In this document: positions 25,736 through 33,737 of the stretch, in pieces
Layout: each line of letters starts with the position of its first letter
How positions within the stretch are numbered: position 1 is the first letter of the stretch
Assembly (NCBI GenBank): GCA_965221195.1
Contig: OZ244864.1
Coordinates: 1,612,001 to 1,676,000, forward strand
Direction of reading: 5' to 3'
Length of the DNA stretch: 64,000 nt
Origin: Poriferisodalis sp965221195
GTDB lineage: Bacteria > Actinomycetota > Acidimicrobiia > Acidimicrobiales > Poriferisodalaceae
Notes under the pieces: generated by a model
The model's input: only the letters and a program-made list of their open reading frames with translations
What the model was told of the DNA's origin: nothing
The model's database searches: none
Program-made: the position numbers and the translations under genes

Positions 25736-26959
25736 TCAGATAGGTACTAGGCAGGCGTCGTTGCCTTGCACACGCACTCGCAAACAAGAAGTGCCGTTTG
25801 TGGCGTTGGTGAGCGCACGGTTGAGATGTGGCAACAGCTTTGGGGAAGGAACCCATCCACCGTCGGGTGGCTGCGAGTTGTTGGTGCGGTCACCGTTGAC
25901 GCGCTCAGGTTCGGCAGCGACGATCATGGCATCGCCCGTGGAGGGGTTGGCTTTCACGGTGACGGTCCAGTAACCGTCAGGGGTGACAGGTTGTGGCCAA
26001 ATTCGGTCGCGTGCGGTGACGTTGGGAGGTGTTGTTGCGGTCTTTAGCGACGGTTGCGGCGAGTTGACCTCAGGGATTCGCAGGACACGCCCATTGTCGT
26101 CGCCTAGTAGCGGCCGGTTTAGTTCGCTGAGAGCGATCTGTTCCAGACTGTCTGCCCATGCCCAGTTTTTGGTGGGTTGCAGTTTTTGGTGTCGCCACAT
26201 GTCGGAGATGTCTTGACCGTCTGGGGGAGCGAGACGTAGACGGCGACACCCCACAAGAGCTTGAGCGGCTGCTTGTGCTCCTTTTTGGCCTGCTTTGTCG
26301 CCGTCACCGACGATGAGTACAACCACGTTGGGGTTGTTGCATGTTGAGGCGATGATGTGAGCGGTTTCTTTCATCCGTTCCGCGCCTAACGCTGCGATGA
26401 CAGCCCACGCGGGTGATGGGTTGGGGCTGGCGGTGTGCGTCGTTGTTGTTGTGGTGGCTTGGCGGGCGGTGAGCCAGTCGGTGACACCTTCGACGAGTAG
26501 TATCCGTAGCGGGTTGGCGGCGAGAGCGTTGAGGCCTGCTGCGGGGCATCGGCAGCGGTAGGCGGTACGTTTGGTGGCGCCGCGGTGATGCCGCGCTGCG
26601 TCGCGGGGGAGGATGTCTTGCCAGCCTTTGGTGGCTCCGTCTGTGTCGAGCAGTGGTACTCGTAGGACTCGTAGAGCGAGTTTGTTTTTGGTGTTGCTGC
26701 GGTTTGGTCGTCCGGGGCAGTCCGCGTCGCAGATGTGTGATCTCACAGCTTCGTGCGTGCCGGCCTGTTCGAGGTGATGACGGTTGAGTTGTTTCGCTTC
26801 GGCGAATTTGGTGAGCAGTCCGCTGTCGTTGGCGGGGTTGTGGCTGAACGATGTGTTCTCAGTGAACGAGGGGTGTGTGTGCGTGTCAGTGCGTGGGGAG
26901 GTGTACCCCAACAGCGCCGTGAATGCTCTGTTTCGTAAAACGCGCCGCAAAGCCCGCAC
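25736..26959 (-). CDS. TOPRIM-domain primase-like protein (plasmid/phage type), start uncertain
   Basis: Central TOPRIM domain: ILLVEGVTDWLTA (with the conserved Glu) and VVVLIVGDGDKAGQKGAQAA (DxD-like acid pair). The segment before it, LRVLRVPLLDTDGATKGWQDI, is typical of primase-like proteins of plasmids and phages, which recall a zinc-binding, RNA-polymerase and TOPRIM layout. About 407 residues if read from the GTG at 26959. The first ~45 residues are not convincing and overlap the coding region of the VirB4-like gene on the other strand, so the real 5' end is probably missing. Likely role: replication of a mobile element. Confidence 0.6.
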   Translation of the reverse strand: MRALRRVLRNRAFTALLGYTSPRTDTHTHPSFTENTSFSHNPANDSGLLTKFAEAKQLNRHHLEQAGTHEAVRSHICDADCPGRPNRSNTKNKLALRVLRVPLLDTDGATKGWQDILPRDAARHHRGATKRTAYRCRCPAAGLNALAANPLRILLVEGVTDWLTARQATTTTTTHTASPNPSPAWAVIAALGAERMKETAHIIASTCNNPNVVVLIVGDGDKAGQKGAQAAAQALVGCRRLRLAPPDGQDISDMWRHQKLQPTKNWAWADSLEQIALSELNRPLLGDDNGRVLRIPEVNSPQPSLKTATTPPNVTARDRIWPQPVTPDGYWTVTVKANPSTGDAMIVAAEPERVNGDRTNNSQPPDGGWVPSPKLLPHLNRALTNATNGTSCLRVRVQGNDACLVPI

Positions 26960-28481
26960 AGCGATGGAAGAGAACGCCGCGACCGGTGACGTGGACCGTG
27001 GCGAAGATCAGCAGTTAGCTGCTGCTGCTGCTGAGCTAGAAGACCATTACCGCGAAACCGGCGAACCTGTACTGCGGAACTGTTCAACTATCTTCGCTCG
27101 GGTTGCGTCCGAAGCGACTCACACGTACGCCGATTTGTTGAGCACACGGTGGGGTTTAGAAGTGAAAACGTTTGAGTTGCGTCAACCGCAAGCGCTTCAG
27201 GAGACTTTGCCGTGCGGTCCGACGCGTTCCAGGTTTGAGAAACCTTTCTCGCATGACATGTCTGTGGGGACTCTCGCGGCGTCTGGGATCACGTCGTTCA
27301 GCAAAGTCGGTGACGATGAAGGCGTCTGGGCTGGGATGGCGTTGTCTGACTCGACTCCGATTTGGGTGGATTTGCAGGGAGCGTCGAAGGCGAACACTCC
27401 ACCGGCGATGCTGGTGGTAGGCGAGTCGGGGTCAGGGAAGACGTTTTTGTTGCAGTTGTTGGCTACGCAGGCTGCTGAGGCTGGGTTTCCTGTGGTGTTC
27501 ATCAACCCTAAACCGGCGGATTCGTTGTCTGGGTTCGCTCAGGCTGTGAACGGTGAAACGGTGCGGATGTCCAGCAGTGAGCACAACCCGGGGGCGTTGG
27601 ATCCTTTCAGGTTCGCTCGGACACCGCAGGACGCTGCGGTGATAGCCGCGGCTCATGTGAAGTCGGTGTTGCAGTTAGGGCAGATGGATGAGTTGCATCT
27701 CGATTCGGGTTTGTTGAAGGCCGCTAATGAGGGAGCGCAGTGTGTGGGTGACGCGTTGAAACATCCGATGGTGCCTGAGGACGTTCGCGGTGCGGTGCGG
27801 TTGTTGTGTGAGGGGCAACCGTTGTTCGCTCAGGGTGTGAGTTACACCCCGAGACCTCGGATGGGGTTGGTGTCAGCGGACGCTATGAGCGCTGAGGTGG
27901 GGACTTTGACGTTGGTTGAGTTTGATCGGCAGTTGACGTTGCCGCAGACAATGGACCGGTCGTTGCATAGCCGAGAGGAAACGTTGGGTGTGTCGGCGGT
28001 GCAGTTGGTATGCGCGGCGGCTTTGGAGTCCATGTTCGCGGCGGGTGGCGGGATGCTTATAGTGGACGAGGCGCATGTGTTGATGGGTAGCAGCGAGATC
28101 GCTAAACGCATCACACGTTTAGGTCGCGAAGGTCGTTCTCAGCGAATATTGCCTATTTTGGCTACGCAGTTGCTCGCTGATGTGATGGACGGTGACTCTA
28201 ATATGGTGTCTCACCTTTCGAGAGTGTGTGTGTTAAAAATGCGTGACCCTCGTGAAGCGGTGGCCGCGTTGCGACTCTTGAAGCTCGAACCGACTGAGGA
28301 GCGGCTGGCGTGGCTTGCGTCTGCGGGGCCGGTGCGTGGCGAGCGAGGCTCGTTGGGGTTGTTTCGTGATTTGCGGGATCGTGTGTCTGGTTTCACTGTC
28401 GGTCCGGTTCCTAAGTCGGTGGAGATGCTGTTTTCGACTAACCCGCTGGATCGTGAGATGCGGGAACGGAGTTTGTTGTGA
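26784..28481 (+). CDS. VirB4/TraC-type conjugation ATPase, probably 5'-truncated
   Basis: Type IV secretion ATPase. Walker A GESGSGKT at about residue 212, Walker B MLIVDEAHVLM near 423, and the downstream RSQRILPILATQLLADV segment fit the VirB4 family. The part before Walker A matches only the later half of a VirB4 N-terminal domain (RETGEPVLRNCSTIFARVASEATHTY region), so the protein (565 residues or fewer, against about 700-800 usual) lacks its beginning. Starts TTG 26784 (GAGGTG upstream) and ATG 26964 are both possible. Its 5' region overlaps the head of the primase-like gene. The stop overlaps the next gene by 4 bp, giving a coupled operon. Confidence 0.75.
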   Translation: MSCFASANLVSSPLSLAGLWLNDVFSVNEGCVCVSVRGEVYPNSAVNALFRKTRRKARTAMEENAATGDVDRGEDQQLAAAAAELEDHYRETGEPVLRNCSTIFARVASEATHTYADLLSTRWGLEVKTFELRQPQALQETLPCGPTRSRFEKPFSHDMSVGTLAASGITSFSKVGDDEGVWAGMALSDSTPIWVDLQGASKANTPPAMLVVGESGSGKTFLLQLLATQAAEAGFPVVFINPKPADSLSGFAQAVNGETVRMSSSEHNPGALDPFRFARTPQDAAVIAAAHVKSVLQLGQMDELHLDSGLLKAANEGAQCVGDALKHPMVPEDVRGAVRLLCEGQPLFAQGVSYTPRPRMGLVSADAMSAEVGTLTLVEFDRQLTLPQTMDRSLHSREETLGVSAVQLVCAAALESMFAAGGGMLIVDEAHVLMGSSEIAKRITRLGREGRSQRILPILATQLLADVMDGDSNMVSHLSRVCVLKMRDPREAVAALRLLKLEPTEERLAWLASAGPVRGERGSLGLFRDLRDRVSGFTVGPVPKSVEMLFSTNPLDREMRERSLL

Positions 28482-30631
28482 CTTTTCGTGGCTGGTGTGT
28501 GGTCGGAGCGGAGCGGGTTGCTGCTGAGTTGCAGGCTTCTGGGCAGAGGGTGCTTGCGTTACCCGCGGCGACTACTGCGTCTGTGTTGATGACTACTTTG
28601 GCTAAGCAAGCTGGCGCGCCGACTGGGGTGGCTTTCGTTTTTGGTTCTGAGGCGTTGCATGTGTGCAGCCAGATCGCGCGGGTGCCTTTGCCTTCAAGTG
28701 TGATCGTGGCGCTCTGCGATGACCCGTCTGTGATAGAAAGCGCTTCTGTGACGGTGCTGCCGTCACAGTCCGACACGGAAACGGTTACTACCGCAGCCAC
28801 AGCAGCAGCCACAGCAGCCGTGGCGGGGGCTCCCCCACAGGCAACAATCCCGCCCGCAGCGCCGCCAGCGGAGCCCGTGGTTGTGTCGGAAAGCCCCTCC
28901 GGTGCCGCTTCTGACCTTAAGTCACCGCCGTTGTCTCCCCCATGGGTGGCTGTTCCGGCTACTGAGGAAGCGCCGGTCGCGGCTCCGGTTGACCTCTCGG
29001 TGCCTTCCGCGGAACCGCAGCCCGCGTCTATGCCGGTGGCTGCTGCGCCTGCTGTGTTGAAGCCATCTGTGTCTGCGTCTTCGTCGGGAGTGGATAACTC
29101 TGAAACAGATTTGTCATTGACAGCAGCTTCGGGGGTTGCTGACGACTGGGGGCTTCCCCCCGCCGCTGGTACCGCACCGGAGTCAGTCTCGTCGGATTCT
29201 TACGAGCCCCAGACTGCTGCTGCTCCACCGTCCGGTGTGATGTTGATGCCACCACCGACACCGACTAACGCAGCGGTCTCTTCGCCGGACTTGGTGACCG
29301 CGGAGCCGGAGCCTTCACCGTCAGTGGTGGCGCAACCTTCGCGAGTTGACCCCGCGGGGCCGTTGCCTGAGATACCTCGGGGCGCTTTAGCGGATCCGTT
29401 GCTTGACGCGTTAGGTGACGACTCTGGCAGCGCGGAGGGGGATATGGAGTGGCAGCCGTTCCCGTCGCTGGGGCGGCCATCTGACCCTCACTCTCACTCT
29501 GGCTTGGGCTTGGGCTTGGGCTTGGGCTCTGCGACGCGGGATGTGTCGCCGCAGCAGGGTGGGTCCGTTCCCGCGTCGCCTCCGCCTTCGCCTCCATCTC
29601 CGCGCTCGCAGCCGCAGCCGCTGTCACGGTTGGTGGGTGTTGACGCGGGAACGGCAGATGTGAACGTGTCAGCGTCGGACACGGTGTTGAACGTCGCGGA
29701 TGTGGATACGTTTGATGACAGATTCTCGCCGGATGTGTGGCGACGCGGCGTGGCGGCTCACGCTCCGTCAGGTAAAGCGGTGGGTGTGCTCGCCGCTAAG
29801 GGCGGGATCGGTAAAACAACGTTGACGATGTGGATCGCTGAAGCGATGAACACTGCGAGTTCGTCTGTGGCTGTGGTGGACGCCAATTTGGATAACCCAA
29901 CGATTTGTTATCACACTGAGTGGTGGGGTAAAACACCGGGGATAGCAGCGCTGGTGGATCGTGCTGATGGTAAACCACCGTCCGCGCAGCAGATTGATGA
30001 TGTGATGGTGCCGGTGGAGGGTCTCGGGTTTTTGTTGGCCGGGCCGCAGCATCCTCGACGGTTTGATCCGAGGATGGTCGCGCGTGTGTTGTGTTACGTT
30101 TTGGGGTATCTGAAGACTCGTTATGAGTGGGTGTTTGTGGATTTGCCGGTAGCTGGTACCGATACAACTATGATCACTGATTTTGCTTTGCGTAGTAATG
30201 ATCTTTTTGATTTGTATACGGCTGTGTTTTCTACTGAGAACTCGGACATTATGAGTGTGTCTACGTGGTTTTGGCAGCAGTCCCGTCCACCGGAACAAGG
30301 CGGCAGTAATCTTGATCTGAAACGTTGCGTCGGGGTGGTCAACAAAACCGGTGGCACTGATATGGATCCCGAGTTTTTGGCGCAACAAATTCAACGTAAG
30401 TTAGGCATGAACGTTGCTGGGCAGATCCCGGTAGATAACCAGTACGGTACCCGCAAAAACAGTGGAGAGTGGGGCTGCCCACCCGCGTTGCGGCAATCTA
30501 TAGCCGATCTTTGTTACACCGCTTTTGGTGTGTCCACTTGGCAACAAACACCTAACACGTCGGGGCGTCAACAACCATCCAAAAACAGTGGCCTGTTCAA
30601 ACGGCGCCGCAAAGCCCGCACCATCAACTAA
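28478..30631 (+). CDS. MinD/ParA-type ATPase with a ~400-residue disordered Pro/Ser/Ala-rich N-terminus
   Basis: The C-terminal ~290 residues are a deviant-Walker ATPase: KGGIGKTT near residue 442, VVDANLDNPT, and WVFVDLPVAGT as the Walker B-like strand. The first ~400 residues are low complexity (Ala, Pro, Ser, Val) with a GL-repeat encoded by four GGCTTG hexamers (29501-29524). Actinobacterial secretion and conjugation loci often carry such MinD-like proteins, where they may position or regulate the machine; ParA-type plasmid partition is the other possibility, but no ParB or clear parS is seen. The GTG start overlaps the VirB4-like stop, so the two proteins are very probably made together. 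717 residues. Confidence 0.8.
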   Translation: MTFRGWCVVGAERVAAELQASGQRVLALPAATTASVLMTTLAKQAGAPTGVAFVFGSEALHVCSQIARVPLPSSVIVALCDDPSVIESASVTVLPSQSDTETVTTAATAAATAAVAGAPPQATIPPAAPPAEPVVVSESPSGAASDLKSPPLSPPWVAVPATEEAPVAAPVDLSVPSAEPQPASMPVAAAPAVLKPSVSASSSGVDNSETDLSLTAASGVADDWGLPPAAGTAPESVSSDSYEPQTAAAPPSGVMLMPPPTPTNAAVSSPDLVTAEPEPSPSVVAQPSRVDPAGPLPEIPRGALADPLLDALGDDSGSAEGDMEWQPFPSLGRPSDPHSHSGLGLGLGLGSATRDVSPQQGGSVPASPPPSPPSPRSQPQPLSRLVGVDAGTADVNVSASDTVLNVADVDTFDDRFSPDVWRRGVAAHAPSGKAVGVLAAKGGIGKTTLTMWIAEAMNTASSSVAVVDANLDNPTICYHTEWWGKTPGIAALVDRADGKPPSAQQIDDVMVPVEGLGFLLAGPQHPRRFDPRMVARVLCYVLGYLKTRYEWVFVDLPVAGTDTTMITDFALRSNDLFDLYTAVFSTENSDIMSVSTWFWQQSRPPEQGGSNLDLKRCVGVVNKTGGTDMDPEFLAQQIQRKLGMNVAGQIPVDNQYGTRKNSGEWGCPPALRQSIADLCYTAFGVSTWQQTPNTSGRQQPSKNSGLFKRRRKARTIN
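29501..29524 (+). repeat. Hexamer repeat 4 x GGCTTG inside the ParA-like gene
   Basis: Perfect GGCTTG repeats coding for alternating Gly and Leu within the disordered N-terminal part. Confidence 0.9.
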
Positions 30632-30744
30632 ACCCGCCAACCATCCACCCGCCGTCCCTCTTCTTTGATCGTGAGTGTGTGTTCAACGTGTTCGCAGGTA
30701 ACAGCACACTCTACGATAGTTGATTGTCGCAACAGAAGGCCTAC

Positions 30745-31011
30745 GTGACAAATTCCAGTTCACTTACGCAACAGTCACAAACCGTACGAAACAAACCCCG
30801 TTGGGTGTCCAAACGGCAACATGTTTCTTACGCCATCAAAACATCTCACATATGTTGTATTATCGGACTGATAATGGTTGCTGGTGTTATCGTCGGTGTG
30901 GTGCAGGCAGTAAACAACGACGACCACGCGGCAGGACTTTTAGTTCTCAGTGGCTGCTTCTTGGCCGCTGTGACGCTTCGAGGTTTGTCTGTTTGGAGAA
31001 CTCGCCGTTAG
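30745..31011 (+). CDS. Small membrane protein in the VirB4-ParA operon
   Basis: About 88 residues: a polar, basic N-terminal half followed by two hydrophobic spans (CCIIGLIMVAGVIVGVV and AGLLVLSGCFLAAVTL) and a basic C-terminus (WRTRR), so probably a two-pass inner-membrane protein with both ends inside. The GTG at 30745 is preceded by AGAAGG; a TTG at 30724 is the alternative start. Position and direction suggest it belongs with the VirB4- and MinD-like genes, possibly as a membrane anchor. Family not recognised. It is convergent with, and overlaps by 4 bp, the lipoprotein gene. Confidence 0.6.
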   Translation: MTNSSSLTQQSQTVRNKPRWVSKRQHVSYAIKTSHICCIIGLIMVAGVIVGVVQAVNNDDHAAGLLVLSGCFLAAVTLRGLSVWRTRR

Positions 31012-32231
31012 TCGGTGCGCCGTATCAGATCGTACCAGCCCAAATCTTTCCTAGCGGTGGCTTCGAAGTCGCCGTACCCGAGAGTGATGTCACCCCACGG
31101 ACGCCACGGAGCTTCAGGGCAAGCAACCGCGTCACGGAAACGCCCAGCGCGGTACCATCCACGACTGCAAGCAATACCGTCGTTTGATAGGCGCACTTTA
31201 ACTTCTATGTATTGCAGGTCGGCGTTGATCTGGTCGCGTTGTTCTGGTGTTAGCGCAAGTTCGCCGTTGTAGTGCCGTTTCAACGTCACTAATCCCTGAA
31301 AGAACGTCGCATTTATCGCTCTTGCGTAAGCGCGCCATTCTTCGGGATCGTCTGTGGGCGGGTTAACACTCCAACTATCTTTAGGGGCGATATCGTAAGA
31401 GGTTTCGGGGAGTCCCCATTCCCAGTCGGTTTTTAACGCGTTGAATCTTTGTCGGTGCGCTTCGTACCAGAGTTTTGTTTCAACTTCAATCGGATCAGGC
31501 TCAGTTTCTGGCGCTGTTTGGGGTTGGGGGTTTGCGGGCGTGGGATTGTTGGTATCTGTGTCAGGATTGTTGTTATCTGAGGTGTTGGAGGTGTCGTTGG
31601 TGGTCTGTTGACCCTCGGCGGTATCGGTGGCGTCGGTGCCATCGGGGGGGCTGGTTGGTTGTGGGCTGTTTACCTCAGAAACGTCGCTCTTAGAAGTGTC
31701 ACTTTCAGCATCGCTGCTACTAGTACCACCATCAGTACCACCATCAGTGCCGCTGTCGGTGCTGCTGTCAGTGCTTTCTGGCACATCAGTGCTGCTGTCG
31801 GTGCTGCTGTCAGTGCTGCTGTCAGTGCTGCTGTCGGTGCTTTCAGTCACGTCGGTGTTGTCGTCGATGATGTCGTTGTTGTTGGTGGCTTGTGGGGGTT
31901 CGGTGACCGTCGGGGTTTCTTGGGCGTCCACAACAACGGTGGTGGTGGTTTCACTAACCGGTTCCGTGGTAAGCACGTCCGCGGGAACTGGCTGTGTGAC
32001 AGTCGGCTGGGTAGCAGCAGGCGGTGTAGCTGGCGGTGGTGTCGTGGTAGTGGACGCGCTTACCGTCTCACGCGCCGTCTCGGGCGCCGTCTCGGGCGGT
32101 AACAGCGACGCCTCCACAACACCGTCACCGTCGGTGTCGGTGCCGGTGTCGGTGCCGCATCCCGCGGCGACCAAACCCAACACGGCCACGCAAACACCCA
32201 GCCGCGCCCTAAAACTCAATTTTGATCTCAT
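31008..32231 (-). CDS. Putative surface lipoprotein with long Ser/Thr/Asp-rich linker
   Basis: Signal peptide with lipobox LVAAGC (Cys near residue 26), then ~230 residues of low-complexity Thr/Ser/Pro/Asp sequence including STDSSTDSSTD repeats (12-bp units), then a ~150-residue folded, Trp-rich domain (LWYEAHRQRFNALKTDWEWG; GIACSRGWYRAGRF) with a possible Cys-Cys pair. The linker would hold the domain away from the membrane or through the wall. The ATG at 32231 was chosen; a TTG at 32240 is possible. Family not recognised. The same build (lipobox, linker, small C-terminal domain) recurs at 35234-36271, although the C-terminal domains are not obviously related. Confidence 0.7.
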   Translation of the reverse strand: MRSKLSFRARLGVCVAVLGLVAAGCGTDTGTDTDGDGVVEASLLPPETAPETARETVSASTTTTPPPATPPAATQPTVTQPVPADVLTTEPVSETTTTVVVDAQETPTVTEPPQATNNNDIIDDNTDVTESTDSSTDSSTDSSTDSSTDVPESTDSSTDSGTDGGTDGGTSSSDAESDTSKSDVSEVNSPQPTSPPDGTDATDTAEGQQTTNDTSNTSDNNNPDTDTNNPTPANPQPQTAPETEPDPIEVETKLWYEAHRQRFNALKTDWEWGLPETSYDIAPKDSWSVNPPTDDPEEWRAYARAINATFFQGLVTLKRHYNGELALTPEQRDQINADLQYIEVKVRLSNDGIACSRGWYRAGRFRDAVACPEAPWRPWGDITLGYGDFEATARKDLGWYDLIRRTD

Positions 32232-32517
32232 AAACCTCAAAGACTAGCGACCAGTTAGCGCCTGGCGGTCTCACCTACCAGCCAACCCCACATTTGGAGA
32301 ACCGGCCCGGCGGCACAGTTGGGCAGAAAACCGCACCGCCGAGCCGTGCTCTCATGTTCAGCAACACCGCCGCCAAACGACGCTGCCAGCTTGTTGAGTG
32401 TGACCATCGTGAGCTTGGCAGGCCAACAAATCGCAGCGCCCGCGGTGACAGCCACGGCGGTGACTGGTGACGGCTCCGGTGTAGCCGGTGGGTCTTGTTC
32501 ACCGTTACGGTGCTGGT

Positions 32518-32706
32518 TTAGCCAGCAGAGCCAAAGGTGGGTGGCCCGTCTCGCCAGTCAGTGAGACCAGGAGGGTCACCGACTAACGCACCGCGGTTGG
32601 TGTAGGTCACAGAAGTGACTTCTGTGGGAGCCCACGCGGACCAGACCGAGCATCCATATCCTGACGCTCGGGCGCGTTCGCGGGCTTGGACTTGCACCAC
32701 CCACAC
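32518..32706 (-). pseudogene. 3' fragment of a second copy of the secreted protein at 33738-35042
   Basis: The last ~62 residues align with the C-terminus of the secreted protein encoded nearby: VWVVQVQARERARA versus AWVLQIQAREQAKA, then GCSVWSAW versus GCSGWSAW, VTSVTYTNR versus ITTVTATSN, and ends PPTFGSAG versus PPTLGQAG. The similarity begins abruptly near 32706, where the frame runs into the 5' end of a methyltransferase gene on the other strand. It is therefore a 5'-truncated paralogue left by a rearrangement. The 277 bp from here to the lipoprotein gene hold no supported gene. Confidence 0.65.
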
Positions 32707-32723
32707 AGCCTGCAACTTCTCAA

Positions 32724-33572
32724 ATGATGAAGGGGCGCGAAAAAGGAATGACGGATGTATGGACAGACATCCCAACCATCAACAATATGTCTAAAGAGCG
32801 CTCCGGCTATCCGACTCAGAAGCCGTGGGCGCTCGCGGAGCGGATCATCAAAGCGTCTTCTAATCCTGGTGATGTGGTGTTTGATCCGTTCGCTGGTTGC
32901 GCTTACACGGCGGTCGCTGCTGAGGAGCTGGGTCGCCAGTGGATTGCTTGCGATATTTCGCCTCGGTCGGTGACCGTGCTGCGTCGCCAGTTCGCTAAGA
33001 AGGGCTGGTCGATAGACGGGGAGGTGCTCGCGGACGAAGCGGGCGTGGCACAACTCACCTTCGTGGACGTGAAAGTGAAAGGCCCCGGCGACGTTCCCGA
33101 GCGCGCCCCGGATGATGTCGTAGCCGTGCCGTCGGTGAAGCCTCTACCTGAACGCAAATACAAGCGACGCTCTTCTGATATGCCTCGCTCAGAGATGGTG
33201 GAATTGTTGGCGCGTTTGTCTGACTGGGCGTGCTGGGGCTGCGGTTTCGCTGTGCGAGGCCCGGACGGTGAAGTGGTCGAAACCGCTGCCCATTTCCATC
33301 TAGATCACATCGAACCCAAAGCCGAAGGCGGCAGCAACCTTCTCCACAACCGGGCTGTGTTGTGCTCACCTTGCAACACAGAGAAAGGCAAACGCACTGT
33401 CCGTCTCAAAGATTTCCGGCGTGACCCGTCTGTGATCGCCCGCCGGACAGCTTACGGCGTCCCTGAAACTGATCTCTGCGATCTTGATGAAGCCCAGGAG
33501 CAAGCAATGATCGAATGGTCGCGATGGCGAACCAGCAAAGGACTCGACAATCCGACTTTGGCGCTCAGGTGA
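32724..33572 (+). CDS. DNA methyltransferase (C-terminal half) fused to an HNH nuclease, 5'-truncated
   Basis: Residues ~12-85 are the C-terminal part of a DNA amino-methyltransferase: VWTDIPTINN, SGYPTQKPWALAERII, and the AdoMet motif FDPFAGCAYTAVAAEELGR followed by WIACDIS. The catalytic DPPY-type motif, which should precede this part, is absent, so the first half of the gene is missing and methylation is unlikely. A linker follows, then an HNH domain (about 165-225): CWGCGF, HLDHIEPKAEGGSNLLHNRAVLCSPCN, a zinc-type HNH with paired Cys. The 283-residue product could still be a nuclease. It sits head to head with another 5'-truncated gene, which marks a recombination joint near 32.71 kb. Confidence 0.7.
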   Translation: MMKGREKGMTDVWTDIPTINNMSKERSGYPTQKPWALAERIIKASSNPGDVVFDPFAGCAYTAVAAEELGRQWIACDISPRSVTVLRRQFAKKGWSIDGEVLADEAGVAQLTFVDVKVKGPGDVPERAPDDVVAVPSVKPLPERKYKRRSSDMPRSEMVELLARLSDWACWGCGFAVRGPDGEVVETAAHFHLDHIEPKAEGGSNLLHNRAVLCSPCNTEKGKRTVRLKDFRRDPSVIARRTAYGVPETDLCDLDEAQEQAMIEWSRWRTSKGLDNPTLALR

Positions 33573-33737
33573 GCCACACAAGGCACCCACGACACCCAGA
33601 CAGACAACTCCCGGTTGCCGCCGCGAACTGCCCAGCAGATGACTTTGAGCCGACCGGAGACGACATGCGGTTGACGAACCACCCCCGGACCGGGTAGGCA
33701 GACGGCAGGCGGACCGGTCGGCTGGCTGGATGGCTGG

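Noticed and set aside
30632..30744. Rho-independent terminator after the ParA-like gene
   Set aside because: No stable stem followed by a T-tract could be found; the small membrane protein gene follows in the same direction.
32241..32517. Small open frames between the lipoprotein gene and the paralogue fragment
   Set aside because: Several frames are open on both strands but none has a ribosome-binding site with a convincing protein composition.
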